Part shown: piece after piece, positions 33,181 to 41,207 of the stretch
Numbering within the stretch: position 1 is the first letter of the stretch
Layout: the number at the start of each line of letters is the position of its first letter
NCBI GenBank assembly: GCA_016871535.1
Contig: VHCZ01000012.1
Coordinates: 1-54,506, forward strand
From: Verrucomicrobiota bacterium
GTDB lineage: Bacteria; Verrucomicrobiota; Verrucomicrobiia; Limisphaerales; SIBE01
Direction of reading: 5' to 3'
DNA length: 54,506 bases
Made by a program: the position numbers and the translations under genes
The notes under the pieces: generated by a model
Database searches by the model: none
Told to the model about the DNA's origin: nothing
What the model saw: the letters and a program-made list of their open reading frames with translations, nothing else

Positions 33181-34866
33181 ATGCACCCAATGAAGATTCA
33201 CTGGAACTTGGCCGCTCTGATCTGGGCTCTCACCACCGCCACGGGCCAGGCCGCGGATCTGAACTACGATTTGCTGATCCGTGGCGGCAAGATCGTCGAT
33301 GGCACGGGCAATCCGTGGTTTTACGGCGATCTGGCTGTGGCCGGTGATCGGATCGCGTCCGTCAGCACCGCCAAGCCCGCCACGGCCAAGCGGGAGATTG
33401 ACGCGCGCGGCCTGGTGGTCGCGCCCGGATTCATCGACATGCATTCCCACTCCGAATGGTTGTTGCTGGAAGACGGGGACGCGCAGAGCAAGATTCGCCA
33501 GGGCGTCACCACCGAAGTCTTCGGCGAGGGAACTTCCGCCGGTCCGTTCAAAGGCAAACTCCCCGCCCGGCAAGCGCGGATTGGGAATCGCCCCGCGGTC
33601 ATTACGACGCTGGGCGAGTATCTCGCGGCGATCGATCAAGCGCGGACGTCGGTGAACGTCGTTTCCTATGTCGCCGCAGGGAATGTCTGGCAGAGTGTCA
33701 TGGGCCATTCTTTCGAGCGCCCGACGGCGGCGGATTTGCAGAAGATGAAAGATCTCGTGGGGGAAGCGATGCGTGACGGCGCCTTTGGCCTTTCGAGCCA
33801 ATTGATGATGCCGCCCGGCTCCCTTGCCACCACCGATGACCTGGTCGAGTTGTGCAAAGTCGTCCACGAGTTCGGCGGCATTTTCGTGAGCCACATTCAC
33901 GATGAAGGCCTCGGCGTCTTCGATTCAGTGAAGCAGGTCGTGGAAGTTGCCGAACGCGCGAACGTGCCGCTGGACATTCTTCACCTGAAAATCGCGGATC
34001 AACAATATTGGGGCCGGATGAATGAAGTCGTGGCGTTGATCGACGAAGCGCGGCGGCGCGGCGTCAATGTCCAGGCCAATGTCTATCCCTACACGCGGGG
34101 CAACAACGATCTCGCCAGCATCATCCCGCCGTGGGCGCACGAAGGCGGGAAATCTCAAATGCTGGCCCGGCTCAAAGATCCGGCCCTGCGGCCCAAGCTC
34201 AAACACGATATTCAGAGCGGCATCCCCGGCTGGTACAATCATTACACCGCCGTCGGCGGCGATTGGAGCCGCATGCTCGTCAGCGCGAACAACCGCTACA
34301 AGGGGTTGACGATGGACCGGGTAATCGCGATGAGGAGTGAGGGAAAGACCCCGCGCCCGGATCCGTTGGACATTCTGTGCGAGGTCTTGATCGAGCACGA
34401 CGGATCGGTCGGCACGGTTTACGCCCATCACACGGAGAAGGACATGAATCTGGCGCTGGCCCAGCCCTGGTGTTCCGTGGGCTCGGACGGTTCAGCCTAC
34501 GCGACGGAGGGGCTGCTCCGCCGGGGAAATCCGCACCCGCGCAACTTCGGCACCTTTCCGCGCGTGCTGGGAGTGTATGTGCGCGAGCGCGGCCTGCTCC
34601 GACTGGAAGACGCGGTTCGGAAGATGACCTCGCTGAACGCCGCCAAACTCGGTCTCCGTGATCGCGGCCTGCTCCAACCTGGCGCGTTCGCCGATATCGT
34701 GATTTTCGATCCGGCGCGGGTCATCGATCGTTCCACGTACGAAGACCCCTTCCAATACAGCGAAGGGATTGAATTCGTGATCGTGAATGGACAGGTCGTA
34801 TTGGACCGCGGACGGCATACCGGCGCGAGACCAGGCCGCGCCTTGCGGCATTCGACACCACGTTAG
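33181..34866 (+). CDS. Secreted amidohydrolase of the N-acyl-D-amino-acid deacylase family
   Basis: The 561-residue protein has a signal peptide (about 1-24, WNLAALIWALTTATGQAA) and so acts in the envelope. It shows the urease-like amidohydrolase barrel of D-aminoacylases: VVAPGFIDMHSHSEWLLLED (HxH), VFGEGTSAGPF, GAFGLSSQLM, FVSHIHDEG, DILHLKIADQQYWGRMNEVV and the Asp motif VGSDGSAYATEGLLRRGNPH, ending in GAFADIVIFDPARVID. It would deacylate N-acyl-D-amino acids, such as those derived from peptidoglycan. It starts 2 bp after the glycosyltransferase stop, so the two are an operon. A related cell-wall gene is at 43854-46244. Confidence 0.88.
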   Translation: MHPMKIHWNLAALIWALTTATGQAADLNYDLLIRGGKIVDGTGNPWFYGDLAVAGDRIASVSTAKPATAKREIDARGLVVAPGFIDMHSHSEWLLLEDGDAQSKIRQGVTTEVFGEGTSAGPFKGKLPARQARIGNRPAVITTLGEYLAAIDQARTSVNVVSYVAAGNVWQSVMGHSFERPTAADLQKMKDLVGEAMRDGAFGLSSQLMMPPGSLATTDDLVELCKVVHEFGGIFVSHIHDEGLGVFDSVKQVVEVAERANVPLDILHLKIADQQYWGRMNEVVALIDEARRRGVNVQANVYPYTRGNNDLASIIPPWAHEGGKSQMLARLKDPALRPKLKHDIQSGIPGWYNHYTAVGGDWSRMLVSANNRYKGLTMDRVIAMRSEGKTPRPDPLDILCEVLIEHDGSVGTVYAHHTEKDMNLALAQPWCSVGSDGSAYATEGLLRRGNPHPRNFGTFPRVLGVYVRERGLLRLEDAVRKMTSLNAAKLGLRDRGLLQPGAFADIVIFDPARVIDRSTYEDPFQYSEGIEFVIVNGQVVLDRGRHTGARPGRALRHSTPR

Positions 34867-34875
34867 GTTAGGCAA

Positions 34876-34982
34876 AGTCGTTAAAAGCGTTACAACGTTA
34901 AACCGGTTAAGTGGGTTTACCCCCCCCCTTTAAAGATTTAACAGTTTAACGATGTAACGATGTAACGATGTAACGATGTAAC
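34876..34982. repeat. Low-complexity stretch: GTTAAC-like words, a nine-C run and four tandem GATGTAAC units
   Basis: The region between the deacylase and AI-2E genes contains GTTACAACGTTAAACCGGTT text, nine consecutive C at 34920-34928 and four exact 8-bp GATGTAAC units at 34951-34982. Both tracts are slippage-prone. It is related in style to 12975-13053. The AI-2E gene starts 68 bp later. Confidence 0.85.
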
Positions 34983-35050
34983 GAAACTCCCTTTCCCCTT
35001 CCCAAAACCGGTTGCCAAACCTAACTTTCGGGACACATTACACTCGATAT

Positions 35051-36172
35051 ATGATACGGCCTGCCCGGCTCTCCTACCTTTTCATCTTCGGCCTCCTTGT
35101 GCTCGTGGGCTGGACGCACATGGCGACGCCCTTGATCACGGTGTTGTTCGCGTATTTCGCGCTCGATCGATTGAGCGCGGGGCTCTTTTTGCTGCCCGCC
35201 CTGGACGCGCTCAATGCCACGGTCAAGAAATGGATGGTGGTCGCGATCTTCGCGCTGCTGGTCACGGGAATCCTTTACGCCTTCGGCCACTTCACCAAGG
35301 AAGCGGTCGAGGCGTTGCCGGCGATCGCGGACAAGTCCATCCCGAGAATCGTCCAGTTCGCAGAAGAGAATCGACTGCCGCTGCCGTTTGACAACCCCGA
35401 GGCTCTCCCGAAAGAGGAATTGCAATCGGGAGCGGCGAAACCATTCACTCTCACCAAGGAAGATTTGCAGCAAAGAGCGGTCAAAGCGATCAAGGAGAAC
35501 CTCCACTTCCTTGGGAACTTCGCCAAAGCGACCACCATGCAGTTCGTGCTGCTGGTCATCGGCCTCGTCGTGGCAGGCAGCCTGTTTATCAATCCCCAGA
35601 TGGACATCGAACGCGACCGCCGTCGGTTGAAGAATAATCTTTACACGCTCTCCTGCGACGAGATTACGACGCGCTTCCGGAACCTCTATCACAGCTTCGC
35701 GACCGTGATGGGCGCGCAAATCATCATCTCGGCGATCAACACGACGCTGACGGCCATTTTTGTCCTCTCCGTGAAATTGCCCTACGCGAGCGTCATCATA
35801 GGCGTCACCTTCCTGTGCGGCCTGTTGCCGATTATCGGAAACATCATCAGCAACTCCGTGATCGTCGGGATTGGCTTTACGATTTCTCCCATGCTCGCCA
35901 TGGCCGCGCTCGCATTCCTGGTCATCCTGCACAAGCTGGAGTATTTCCTGAACAGCAAGATTATCGGCGACCGCATCAAGAACCCGGTCTGGCTCACGCT
36001 GCTGGGATTGATCGTCGGCGAACGGGTGCTGGGTATCCCCGGCATGATTCTCGCCCCGGTCATTCTCCACTACGTCAAAATGGAGGCGGCGCAGATCGAG
36101 GTCAGCGAGGAGAAGGAGGAATTCGCTCTGGCCGGGGAAAATGATCCGCGGAATTCCGGCCGCGGCTTCTAA
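35051..36172 (+). CDS. AI-2E-family (PerM) membrane permease
   Basis: The 373-residue inner-membrane protein follows the PerM/YhhT layout of about eight helices with a central extramembrane section (about 90-165). The first helix pair is LSYLFIFGLLVLVGWTHMAT and PLITVLFAYFALDRL. The conserved C-terminal half contains LPYASVIIGVTFLCGLLPII, GNIISNSVIVGIGFTISPML and IGDRIKNPVWLTLLGLIVGE. Family members export or take up small molecules or ions, including autoinducer-2 in one case, so the substrate here is open. The ATG at 35051 is preferred to one at 35012 because similarity begins there. The end overlaps the nitrilase gene by 32 bp. Confidence 0.88.
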   Translation: MIRPARLSYLFIFGLLVLVGWTHMATPLITVLFAYFALDRLSAGLFLLPALDALNATVKKWMVVAIFALLVTGILYAFGHFTKEAVEALPAIADKSIPRIVQFAEENRLPLPFDNPEALPKEELQSGAAKPFTLTKEDLQQRAVKAIKENLHFLGNFAKATTMQFVLLVIGLVVAGSLFINPQMDIERDRRRLKNNLYTLSCDEITTRFRNLYHSFATVMGAQIIISAINTTLTAIFVLSVKLPYASVIIGVTFLCGLLPIIGNIISNSVIVGIGFTISPMLAMAALAFLVILHKLEYFLNSKIIGDRIKNPVWLTLLGLIVGERVLGIPGMILAPVILHYVKMEAAQIEVSEEKEEFALAGENDPRNSGRGF

Positions 36173-37034
36173 TTTGAAGCCGATCAGCAAACTTCGTGTC
36201 GCTGCCGCGCAGATGAAATTCCGCGATTTGCCCGCGGAGAATCTGGACTGGATCGGGGAGGTAGCTCACCGCAAGGCGCGAGAGGGCGTGGACGCCATCC
36301 TGTTCCCGGAATGCGCCGTGACCGGCTACAACCGCGATTTCGATGGATTATCGAGAGCGACAGCGACGGCCCGGCGAGCTCTGGAATTCCTGAGCCAGAC
36401 CGCCCGAAGGGCGCGCTGCCATCTCCTGGTCGGGTGTCCAACTTTCACCGGTGCGCGGCTCTTCAACTCCCTGGTGGTTTTTGACCGGCGCGGGCGGGAA
36501 ACCTTCCGTTACTCCAAGATTCATCTGACGGCGCGCGACCGGCGTTTCTTTGCGCCGGGAAACTCGATCGCGTTCTTTCACCTCGACCGCGTCCCGTGCA
36601 CGGCCATCATCTGTCATGAACGCCGCTTTCCCGAGCTGGTTCGCCTGCCGGTCATGCTGGGCGCGCAAATCCTTTTTCATCCGAACGCGGGCCTGGACTC
36701 CCTGCCGGTCTCGAAGGCCAAACGAAAGGGTCGCGACGGCATCGTGGCGCGGGCGTTCGAGAACGAGATCTTCTATGTCTTCGCGAATTCCGTCGGCCCG
36801 CAAGGGGACGGTTTGTGGTCTGCCGGAGACTCCAAAATCGTCGGCCCGGACTCGCGGATTTTGGCGCTGGCGAACAATCGCGACGCAAGGGTCATCGATG
36901 CGGAACTCGACCTCACGAAGGCCGGACGGCAATACGCGCGGGAGGCGCTGGTGCAACCGGCGTTCCTGCGAGCGCACTGGAGGTCGCTCCTGGCCGCATG
37001 CCGGCGGCAATTGCGAAAGTCCAAGACCACATAG
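36141..37034 (+). CDS. Carbon-nitrogen hydrolase (nitrilase superfamily)
   Basis: The 297-residue cytoplasmic protein has the complete Glu-Lys-Cys triad: Glu in AILFPECAVTGYN, Lys in FRYSKIHLTARDRRFFAPGN and Cys in CTAIICHERRFPELVRLPVM. The general fold is as in amidases, carbamoylases and nitrilases. The ring of aromatic and charged residues does not identify a substrate. Its start overlaps the AI-2E permease gene by 32 bp, so transcripts are shared. The first 16 residues (MIRGIPAAASNLKPIS) are not family-like, and an internal start is possible. Confidence 0.85.
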   Translation: MIRGIPAAASNLKPISKLRVAAAQMKFRDLPAENLDWIGEVAHRKAREGVDAILFPECAVTGYNRDFDGLSRATATARRALEFLSQTARRARCHLLVGCPTFTGARLFNSLVVFDRRGRETFRYSKIHLTARDRRFFAPGNSIAFFHLDRVPCTAIICHERRFPELVRLPVMLGAQILFHPNAGLDSLPVSKAKRKGRDGIVARAFENEIFYVFANSVGPQGDGLWSAGDSKIVGPDSRILALANNRDARVIDAELDLTKAGRQYAREALVQPAFLRAHWRSLLAACRRQLRKSKTT

Positions 37035-37267
37035 CCAGACCAGATCAACCGCGAATGAACGCCAATAACCGCGAATGACGACCGGATTGTCCAACGTCCT
37101 GAACTCACTAAGAGTTTAAGTGAAGCAAATCTGAATGGGGAAGAGGGCTTCCCCTTGTGCCCTTCTTCGTTCCCTTCGTTGGCTACGGTTTTTTAACAAA
37201 AGGCAACGAAGAGAACAAAGAGATGTGAGCGTCTTCCCGCGCTCTCCCTCCCCACGAACCTGATCCG

Positions 37268-37335
37268 ACCACGGATTACGCGGATAACCCGGAGAAGAGC
37301 GTTTCCTCATCCGCGAAATCCGCGAAATCCGTGGT
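37268..37335. repeat. ACCACGGATT...AATCCGTGGT repeat (family D)
   Basis: ACCACGGATT (37268-37277) and AATCCGTGGT (37326-37335) are perfect 10-bp inverted ends enclosing CGCGGAT and TCCGCGAAATCCGCGAAATC words. The wider gap 37035-37484 also contains two CCGCGAATGA words near 37050, CAACGAAG-rich text (37168-37216) and no gene. Confidence 0.75.
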
Positions 37336-37484
37336 TGAAAAATCTGTTCAAGGGTTCAACGCGCGAAGTTAAGTTTTGCCTGGGAGAATTCTCTCCCTGA
37401 GTGAGGGGTGAGGAGGAAGGGGGTGTTCATGCACCGACGATACCAACCCCTGAAAGCAGCGGACCCAAATTGTTTGAGGCGCGC

Positions 37485-38888
37485 TCACACGGCGCAGAAC
37501 CGTTCGAAGGCGCCGCCGAGAAGCTCCCGGGCATCGCGCTCGATTTCCGCCGGCGTCGCTTCCCACCCGCTTTCCGCGAGCGCCGCGTATTTGTCCACGA
37601 GCACTCGGGCGATGATTCTGCGGGAGTGCTGCCATTTGTAGATGAGTTGATCGAGAATGCGCGCATCGGAATGTTGCGGCGTAACGCTCAAGCCCAGAAG
37701 CTCGATCCGCATCCGGGTCATTTCTTCGACGACGTAAGGCACATTCGTGAACCACCAGCAGCCGAAGATGTGCAGGTTGCGGAATTTTCGGGCCAGCACG
37801 CAAAGCTCATGCTGGTTCTCGCGCGCCAGCACCGTCACCAGGAATTTGTTCTCCGGGTATTGCGAACACATATTGGCCAGCGCGGTCAAATCGCTCCTGC
37901 CCATGCCATCGCCTGCCATTCTCAAGCCGGGATTCTGCGCGCGCCTGACGCCGATCATGAGCGCGAACGGCAACCCGAATTCGCGGCCGTGCGGCAGAAT
38001 CGCCTTCTCGAGGAGTTGCGCGCAAGCGCCGGCATCCGGGAAGGCGAACTCCGGCGTCAGCGAAACCATCAGGTATTTGGCGTGGATGCGCCGCGTCCAC
38101 TCCCGGAGGAAACGGCGAACCTCGCGGATTGTTTTCGGGGAGAGATCCGGATCGACTTCGTAGCCCCATTGGCGGAGCCGCGGGGCGGTGTCGTTCCAGG
38201 CGAGCAAGAGAGGATCAATGCGCAGCGCGGCCACGAAGCGCTCGTCGCGTTTGAAACTGCGCTGCCAGACCGGACGCTCCAAATCATCGAACGGCGAGTT
38301 CGTCATGCAGATTTTGGCGACGCCGGCTTCGTTGAGGCAATGGTTGATGAAGTGCTTGAGTTTCCAATTGGCGAGGCCTTTGCGAATGGCCGTGAGGTTC
38401 TTTTGTTTCGGATCGAAGCCGAGGGTTTGAAGCGTTGTGACGACGCCCCGGCAGGCTTCGGAAACGGGGGAATGTTCGACGAACAGCTTCTTCCAGATAA
38501 GGTCCGCTTGCTGGGTCTTGGTCAATCTCCAGAAGCGCGCGTAAGGCGCGTCCAGATAACGGAACACTTCGGCGGCGAGATAATGATAGGTCAGTAAGTC
38601 GTCGATCCCCCACAGCAGAAGCTCGCCGAACGCCGGATCATAAAGATGCGTGTGGATGTCGAAGACGGGCGCTGAAAAGACCGCCCGGTTCACCAAGGCA
38701 GCGAGGCGCGAACGCCTGCGTTCCTGGACTTCGCGCAGGAGATCGAGGCTCGATTCGGCTCGCGGGCCGTTGGTGTCTTTGCCGGCGGCGCAGGGGTCGC
38801 ACAAGTGAAAGGTCTTTCGGCCCTGTCCGTGTTCAAACAGGTAGATATGTCGATGGGCTTCGTTCCGATGGCATAGATCGCAAAGCAT
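37485..38888 (-). CDS. McsA-like zinc finger fused to a uronate-isomerase-like amidohydrolase
   Basis: The 467-residue protein begins MLCDLCHRNEAHRHIYLFEH with a second CDPCAAG, a four-cysteine (CxxC...CxxC) module like the N-terminus of UvrB/McsA-type proteins (about 1-38). A linker with DLLREVQERRRSRLAALVNR follows, then a metal-dependent TIM barrel: VFDIHTHLYDPAFGELLLWG (HxH), LLTYHYLAAEVFRY, the central region KHFINHCLNEAGVAKICMTN, IFGCWWFTNVPYVVEEMTRM and a C-terminal GLSVTPQHSDARILDQLIYK. This is the pattern of glucuronate/uronate isomerases (UxaC). The His/Asp metal set appears complete. UxaC does not normally carry a zinc finger. The ATG at 38888 starts the finger. Confidence 0.8.
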   Translation of the reverse strand: MLCDLCHRNEAHRHIYLFEHGQGRKTFHLCDPCAAGKDTNGPRAESSLDLLREVQERRRSRLAALVNRAVFSAPVFDIHTHLYDPAFGELLLWGIDDLLTYHYLAAEVFRYLDAPYARFWRLTKTQQADLIWKKLFVEHSPVSEACRGVVTTLQTLGFDPKQKNLTAIRKGLANWKLKHFINHCLNEAGVAKICMTNSPFDDLERPVWQRSFKRDERFVAALRIDPLLLAWNDTAPRLRQWGYEVDPDLSPKTIREVRRFLREWTRRIHAKYLMVSLTPEFAFPDAGACAQLLEKAILPHGREFGLPFALMIGVRRAQNPGLRMAGDGMGRSDLTALANMCSQYPENKFLVTVLARENQHELCVLARKFRNLHIFGCWWFTNVPYVVEEMTRMRIELLGLSVTPQHSDARILDQLIYKWQHSRRIIARVLVDKYAALAESGWEATPAEIERDARELLGGAFERFCAV

Positions 38889-39024
38889 AAAAGTTTCGAG
38901 AGTCAGGCGGCGATGTAGTGTGAAAGTGAGAGCGCCGGGAGATTTGGTCAAGCGAAAGGGTGCGATTCAACAGGCGGTCAACGAAGTCTTCTCCCGAGGG
39001 CGCCGATTTCGCTCTTCCCAGAAG

Positions 39025-39063
39025 CCCCTCTCTCCCGACTCGGTCCTCGCGGGGAGAGAGGGG
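39025..39063. repeat. Short CTCTCCC-type palindrome (family C)
   Basis: CCCCTCTCTCCCGAC and GCGGGGAGAGAGGGG are inverted with a short loop (39026-39063). It lies in the divergent region 38889-39286 together with the MITE at 39128. No gene is present there. Confidence 0.7.
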
Positions 39064-39127
39064 AGCCAATCGAATCGCGACGGACCGACACTTTTAATCG
39101 CATCCCAAGAGAAAGCTGGAGACTTTT

Positions 39128-39239
39128 GTAACCCCTCAGTTAAGGCAGTTAAAGTGGGGCGAGGACTCCCGCCGAGCCAATGCCATCGAGGAGAAGCTCC
39201 GCAGGAGCGTCGTGCCACCGTCGTTAACTGAGGGGTTAC
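39128..39239. mobile_element. 112-bp MITE with 16-bp terminal inverted repeats and 8-bp target duplication
   Basis: The left end GTAACCCCTCAGTTAA (39128-39143) and the right end TTAACTGAGGGGTTAC (39224-39239) are perfect reverse complements. The direct repeat AGACTTTT flanks the element exactly on both sides (39120-39127 and 39240-39247). It has no coding capacity. The interior is GC-rich with GCGAGGACTCCCGCC and GAGAAGCTCCGCAGGAGC hairpins. It ends 47 bp upstream of the enolase-superfamily ATG, so it may change its promoter or leader. Confidence 0.93.
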
Positions 39240-39286
39240 AGACTTTTCACTCGTTGCCCGAGCGTTGTCGCGCTAACGTTGTTCTC

Positions 39287-40732
39287 ATGCCAGGTCAATC
39301 CATTCGAATTCAGAGCTGCGACATTCATCTGACGAATCTGCTGACGCGCATGCCGTTCAAGTACGGCATCGCGACCATGACGCGCGTGCCGCACGCATTT
39401 GTCCGGGTGCGCGCGGACGTCGAAGGCAAGGCGGCGGCCGGCATCTCCGCTGATTTACTCCCTCCCAAGTGGTTCACCAAGAATCCGGACAAACCGGTTT
39501 ACGAGGAGATTTTTGAAATGATCAAGGTGATCCGCCACGCCGCGACGGCCGCGATCGGGTTGAGCGGGGAGACCGCGTTCGCGGTCTGGCGAAGCCTTTA
39601 CCAGCAGCAAGATGATTGGGGCCGGAAGGAAAACCTGCCGCCGTTGCTGACCCACTTCGGCACCTCACTGGTCGAACGCGCGCTGATTGAAGCCGTGTGT
39701 CGCGCCGCCGGAAAGCCGTTCCACGAAATGGCGCGGTCCAATCGACTCGGCCTGCGGCTGGGCGAAATCCATGCGCCGCTGCGCGAGAAAAATCCGGGCG
39801 ACTTCTTGCCGCCGAAGCCGCTCGACCGAATCACGCTTCGGCACACCGTGGGGCTCGTCGATCCGTTGCTGGATGAACACATCGAGCCGGCGAACCGCCT
39901 CCAGGACGGCTTGCCACAGTCCTTCGCGGCGTGCGTCAGAACCTACGGCTTGCGCCATTTCAAAATCAAAGTCAGCGGCCATCTCGATCATGACCTGGAC
40001 CGATTGGAGCAACTCGCCCGCATTCTGCAACGGGAGGCGCACCCGGAATACAAGTTCAGCCTCGACGGAAACGAGCAATTCAAGTCGCTGGCCGACTTCC
40101 GCGTGTTCTGGGAAACCTTGGAACGGACCGAGAGTTTGAAGGAGTTTTTGCGTCACCGGCTGTTTGTCGAACAGCCGCTGCACCGCGACGTGGCCTTGCG
40201 AGCCGAAGTCGCCGAGGGGTTCGCTCAATGGCCGAATCGTCCCCTGACCATCATCGACGAATCTGACGGGACGCTGGGCAGCTTGCCCGCGGCGCTGGCT
40301 CTGGGTTACGCGGGGATCACTCACAAGAACTGCAAAGGCGTGTTCAAGGGCATCGCGAACCGATGTCTGCTGACGCATCTCGAACGAGAGAAGCCGCGGA
40401 CCAAATGGATCATGAGCGGCGAAGATTTGGCGACGATCGGGCCGGTCTCGGTCATTCAGGATTTGGCCGCGATGGCGGCGCTGGGCATCCAAAGCGTCGA
40501 GCGCAATGGCCACCATTATTTTCCGGGTCTTTCGATGTTCTCCAAAGAAATCCAGGAGCAAGTGCTTGCGGCGCATACGGGACTTTACGAGCGGGGCGGT
40601 TTGGGCTGGCCGAAGCTCACCGTGAAAGAAGGGTTGCTCGATGTGACTTCGCTGCACAAACAGCCTTTCGGCGCCGGCTTTACGGTGGACGTGGAAAAGT
40701 TCACGCCAGCGGACCGATTCACACCAGATTAA
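39287..40732 (+). CDS. Enolase-superfamily (mandelate racemase/muconate lactonizing-type) enzyme
   Basis: The 481-residue protein has the capping domain (SIRIQSCDIHLTNLLTRMPF) and the barrel with a K-x-K pair in LRHFKIKVSGHLDHDLDRLE, metal ligands in YKFSLDGNEQFKSLADFRVF (Asp), LFVEQPLHRDVALRAEVAEG (Glu) and LTIIDESDGTLGSLPAALAL (Asp/Glu), and a further Lys in GYAGITHKNCKGVFKGIANR. It is probably a sugar-acid dehydratase, racemase or epimerase, and the exact reaction is not readable. It is longer than most members (about 370-440), mainly through an insertion near residues 175-230. The ATG at 39287 is chosen because residues encoded from 39212 derive from the MITE. Confidence 0.85.
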   Translation: MPGQSIRIQSCDIHLTNLLTRMPFKYGIATMTRVPHAFVRVRADVEGKAAAGISADLLPPKWFTKNPDKPVYEEIFEMIKVIRHAATAAIGLSGETAFAVWRSLYQQQDDWGRKENLPPLLTHFGTSLVERALIEAVCRAAGKPFHEMARSNRLGLRLGEIHAPLREKNPGDFLPPKPLDRITLRHTVGLVDPLLDEHIEPANRLQDGLPQSFAACVRTYGLRHFKIKVSGHLDHDLDRLEQLARILQREAHPEYKFSLDGNEQFKSLADFRVFWETLERTESLKEFLRHRLFVEQPLHRDVALRAEVAEGFAQWPNRPLTIIDESDGTLGSLPAALALGYAGITHKNCKGVFKGIANRCLLTHLEREKPRTKWIMSGEDLATIGPVSVIQDLAAMAALGIQSVERNGHHYFPGLSMFSKEIQEQVLAAHTGLYERGGLGWPKLTVKEGLLDVTSLHKQPFGAGFTVDVEKFTPADRFTPD

Positions 40733-40771
40733 CCTCAGAGGCTCCTGGTTCGAGGAACGCCGCGCCACGAC

Positions 40772-40803
40772 AAAAAGTATGTCCCGTACGGGACATGCTT
40801 TTT
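40772..40803 (+). terminator. Likely intrinsic terminator of the enolase-superfamily gene
   Basis: The perfect 18-bp palindrome ATGTCCCGTACGGGACAT (40779-40796) is flanked by AAAAAG on the left and GCTTTTT on the right, 40 bp after the stop at 40732. A GC-rich stem with a following T-run fits a Rho-independent terminator that could work in both directions. The palindromic text may itself be a dispersed repeat. Confidence 0.6.
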
Positions 40804-40810
40804 GCGCCGC

Positions 40811-40885
40811 CTGCCCCTCCCTGGAGGGGAGCCTCGTTCTCGGCTCCTCTTTGAAGTTCCCCTCCTGGGAGGGGTGAAGGGGTGG
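40811..40885. repeat. CCCCTCC...GGAGGGG palindromic repeat (family C-like)
   Basis: GCCCCTCCCTGGAGGGGAGC and, further right, TTCCCCTCCTGGGAGGGGTG form two hairpins with related words, joined by CTCGTTCTCGGCTCCTCTTT. The gap 40733-41207 contains this, the terminator-like palindrome and a family A element, and no gene. Confidence 0.7.
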
Positions 40886-41040
40886 GTTCGTGGGGAGGCG
40901 AATGGACGGTTCGAGGACGCTTCGATTGGGACTGGTCAGCCCGGCTTGCTTGCAGTAGCGTGTGATCAATAGAACTTCCAAACAAGAAAGCTGATTTACT
41001 GTGCAGACCGTGGGATTGACGACAGATCGAGCGGAGAACC

Positions 41041-41174
41041 GTAGCGCAGATTTTCAATCTGCTGTATCGCCGATTTCCAATCGGCAGGGCGCCGGCAAGT
41101 CCCAGCGGGCTCGGACTGGGAGACGCCCCGCAGAATACAATTCTGCGATACGGCAGAGTGCAACTCTGCGCTAC
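41041..41174. repeat. GTAGCGC four-hairpin palindromic repeat (family A), copy 3
   Basis: The 134-bp element is bounded by GTAGCGC (41041-41047) and GCGCTAC (41168-41174). Hairpins: GCAGATT-ttc-AATCTGC, GCCGATT-tcc-AATCGGC, GCAGAAT-aca-ATTCTGC and GCAGAGT-gca-ACTCTGC. Compared with copies 1 and 2, stem bases change in pairs. It ends 33 bp before the pseudopilin ATG. Confidence 0.92.
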
Positions 41175-41207
41175 GAGCTTTGTCGTCCATCCTGCGGACC
41201 AAGCAGT

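Noticed and set aside
34920-34928. Possible assembly error at the nine-C run
   Set aside because: It is in non-coding DNA and changes no gene call. It is reported only as a slippage-prone tract.
36255-36285. tRNA-like text GGAGGTAGCTCACCGCAAGG
   Set aside because: It lies in the coding sequence of the nitrilase-family gene and no cloverleaf with an anticodon arm and acceptor stem can be formed.
41001-41207. Upstream extension of the pseudopilin gene
   Set aside because: This part translates the family A repeat (RSADFQSAV-like text). The real start is ATG 41208, just before the prepilin leader.
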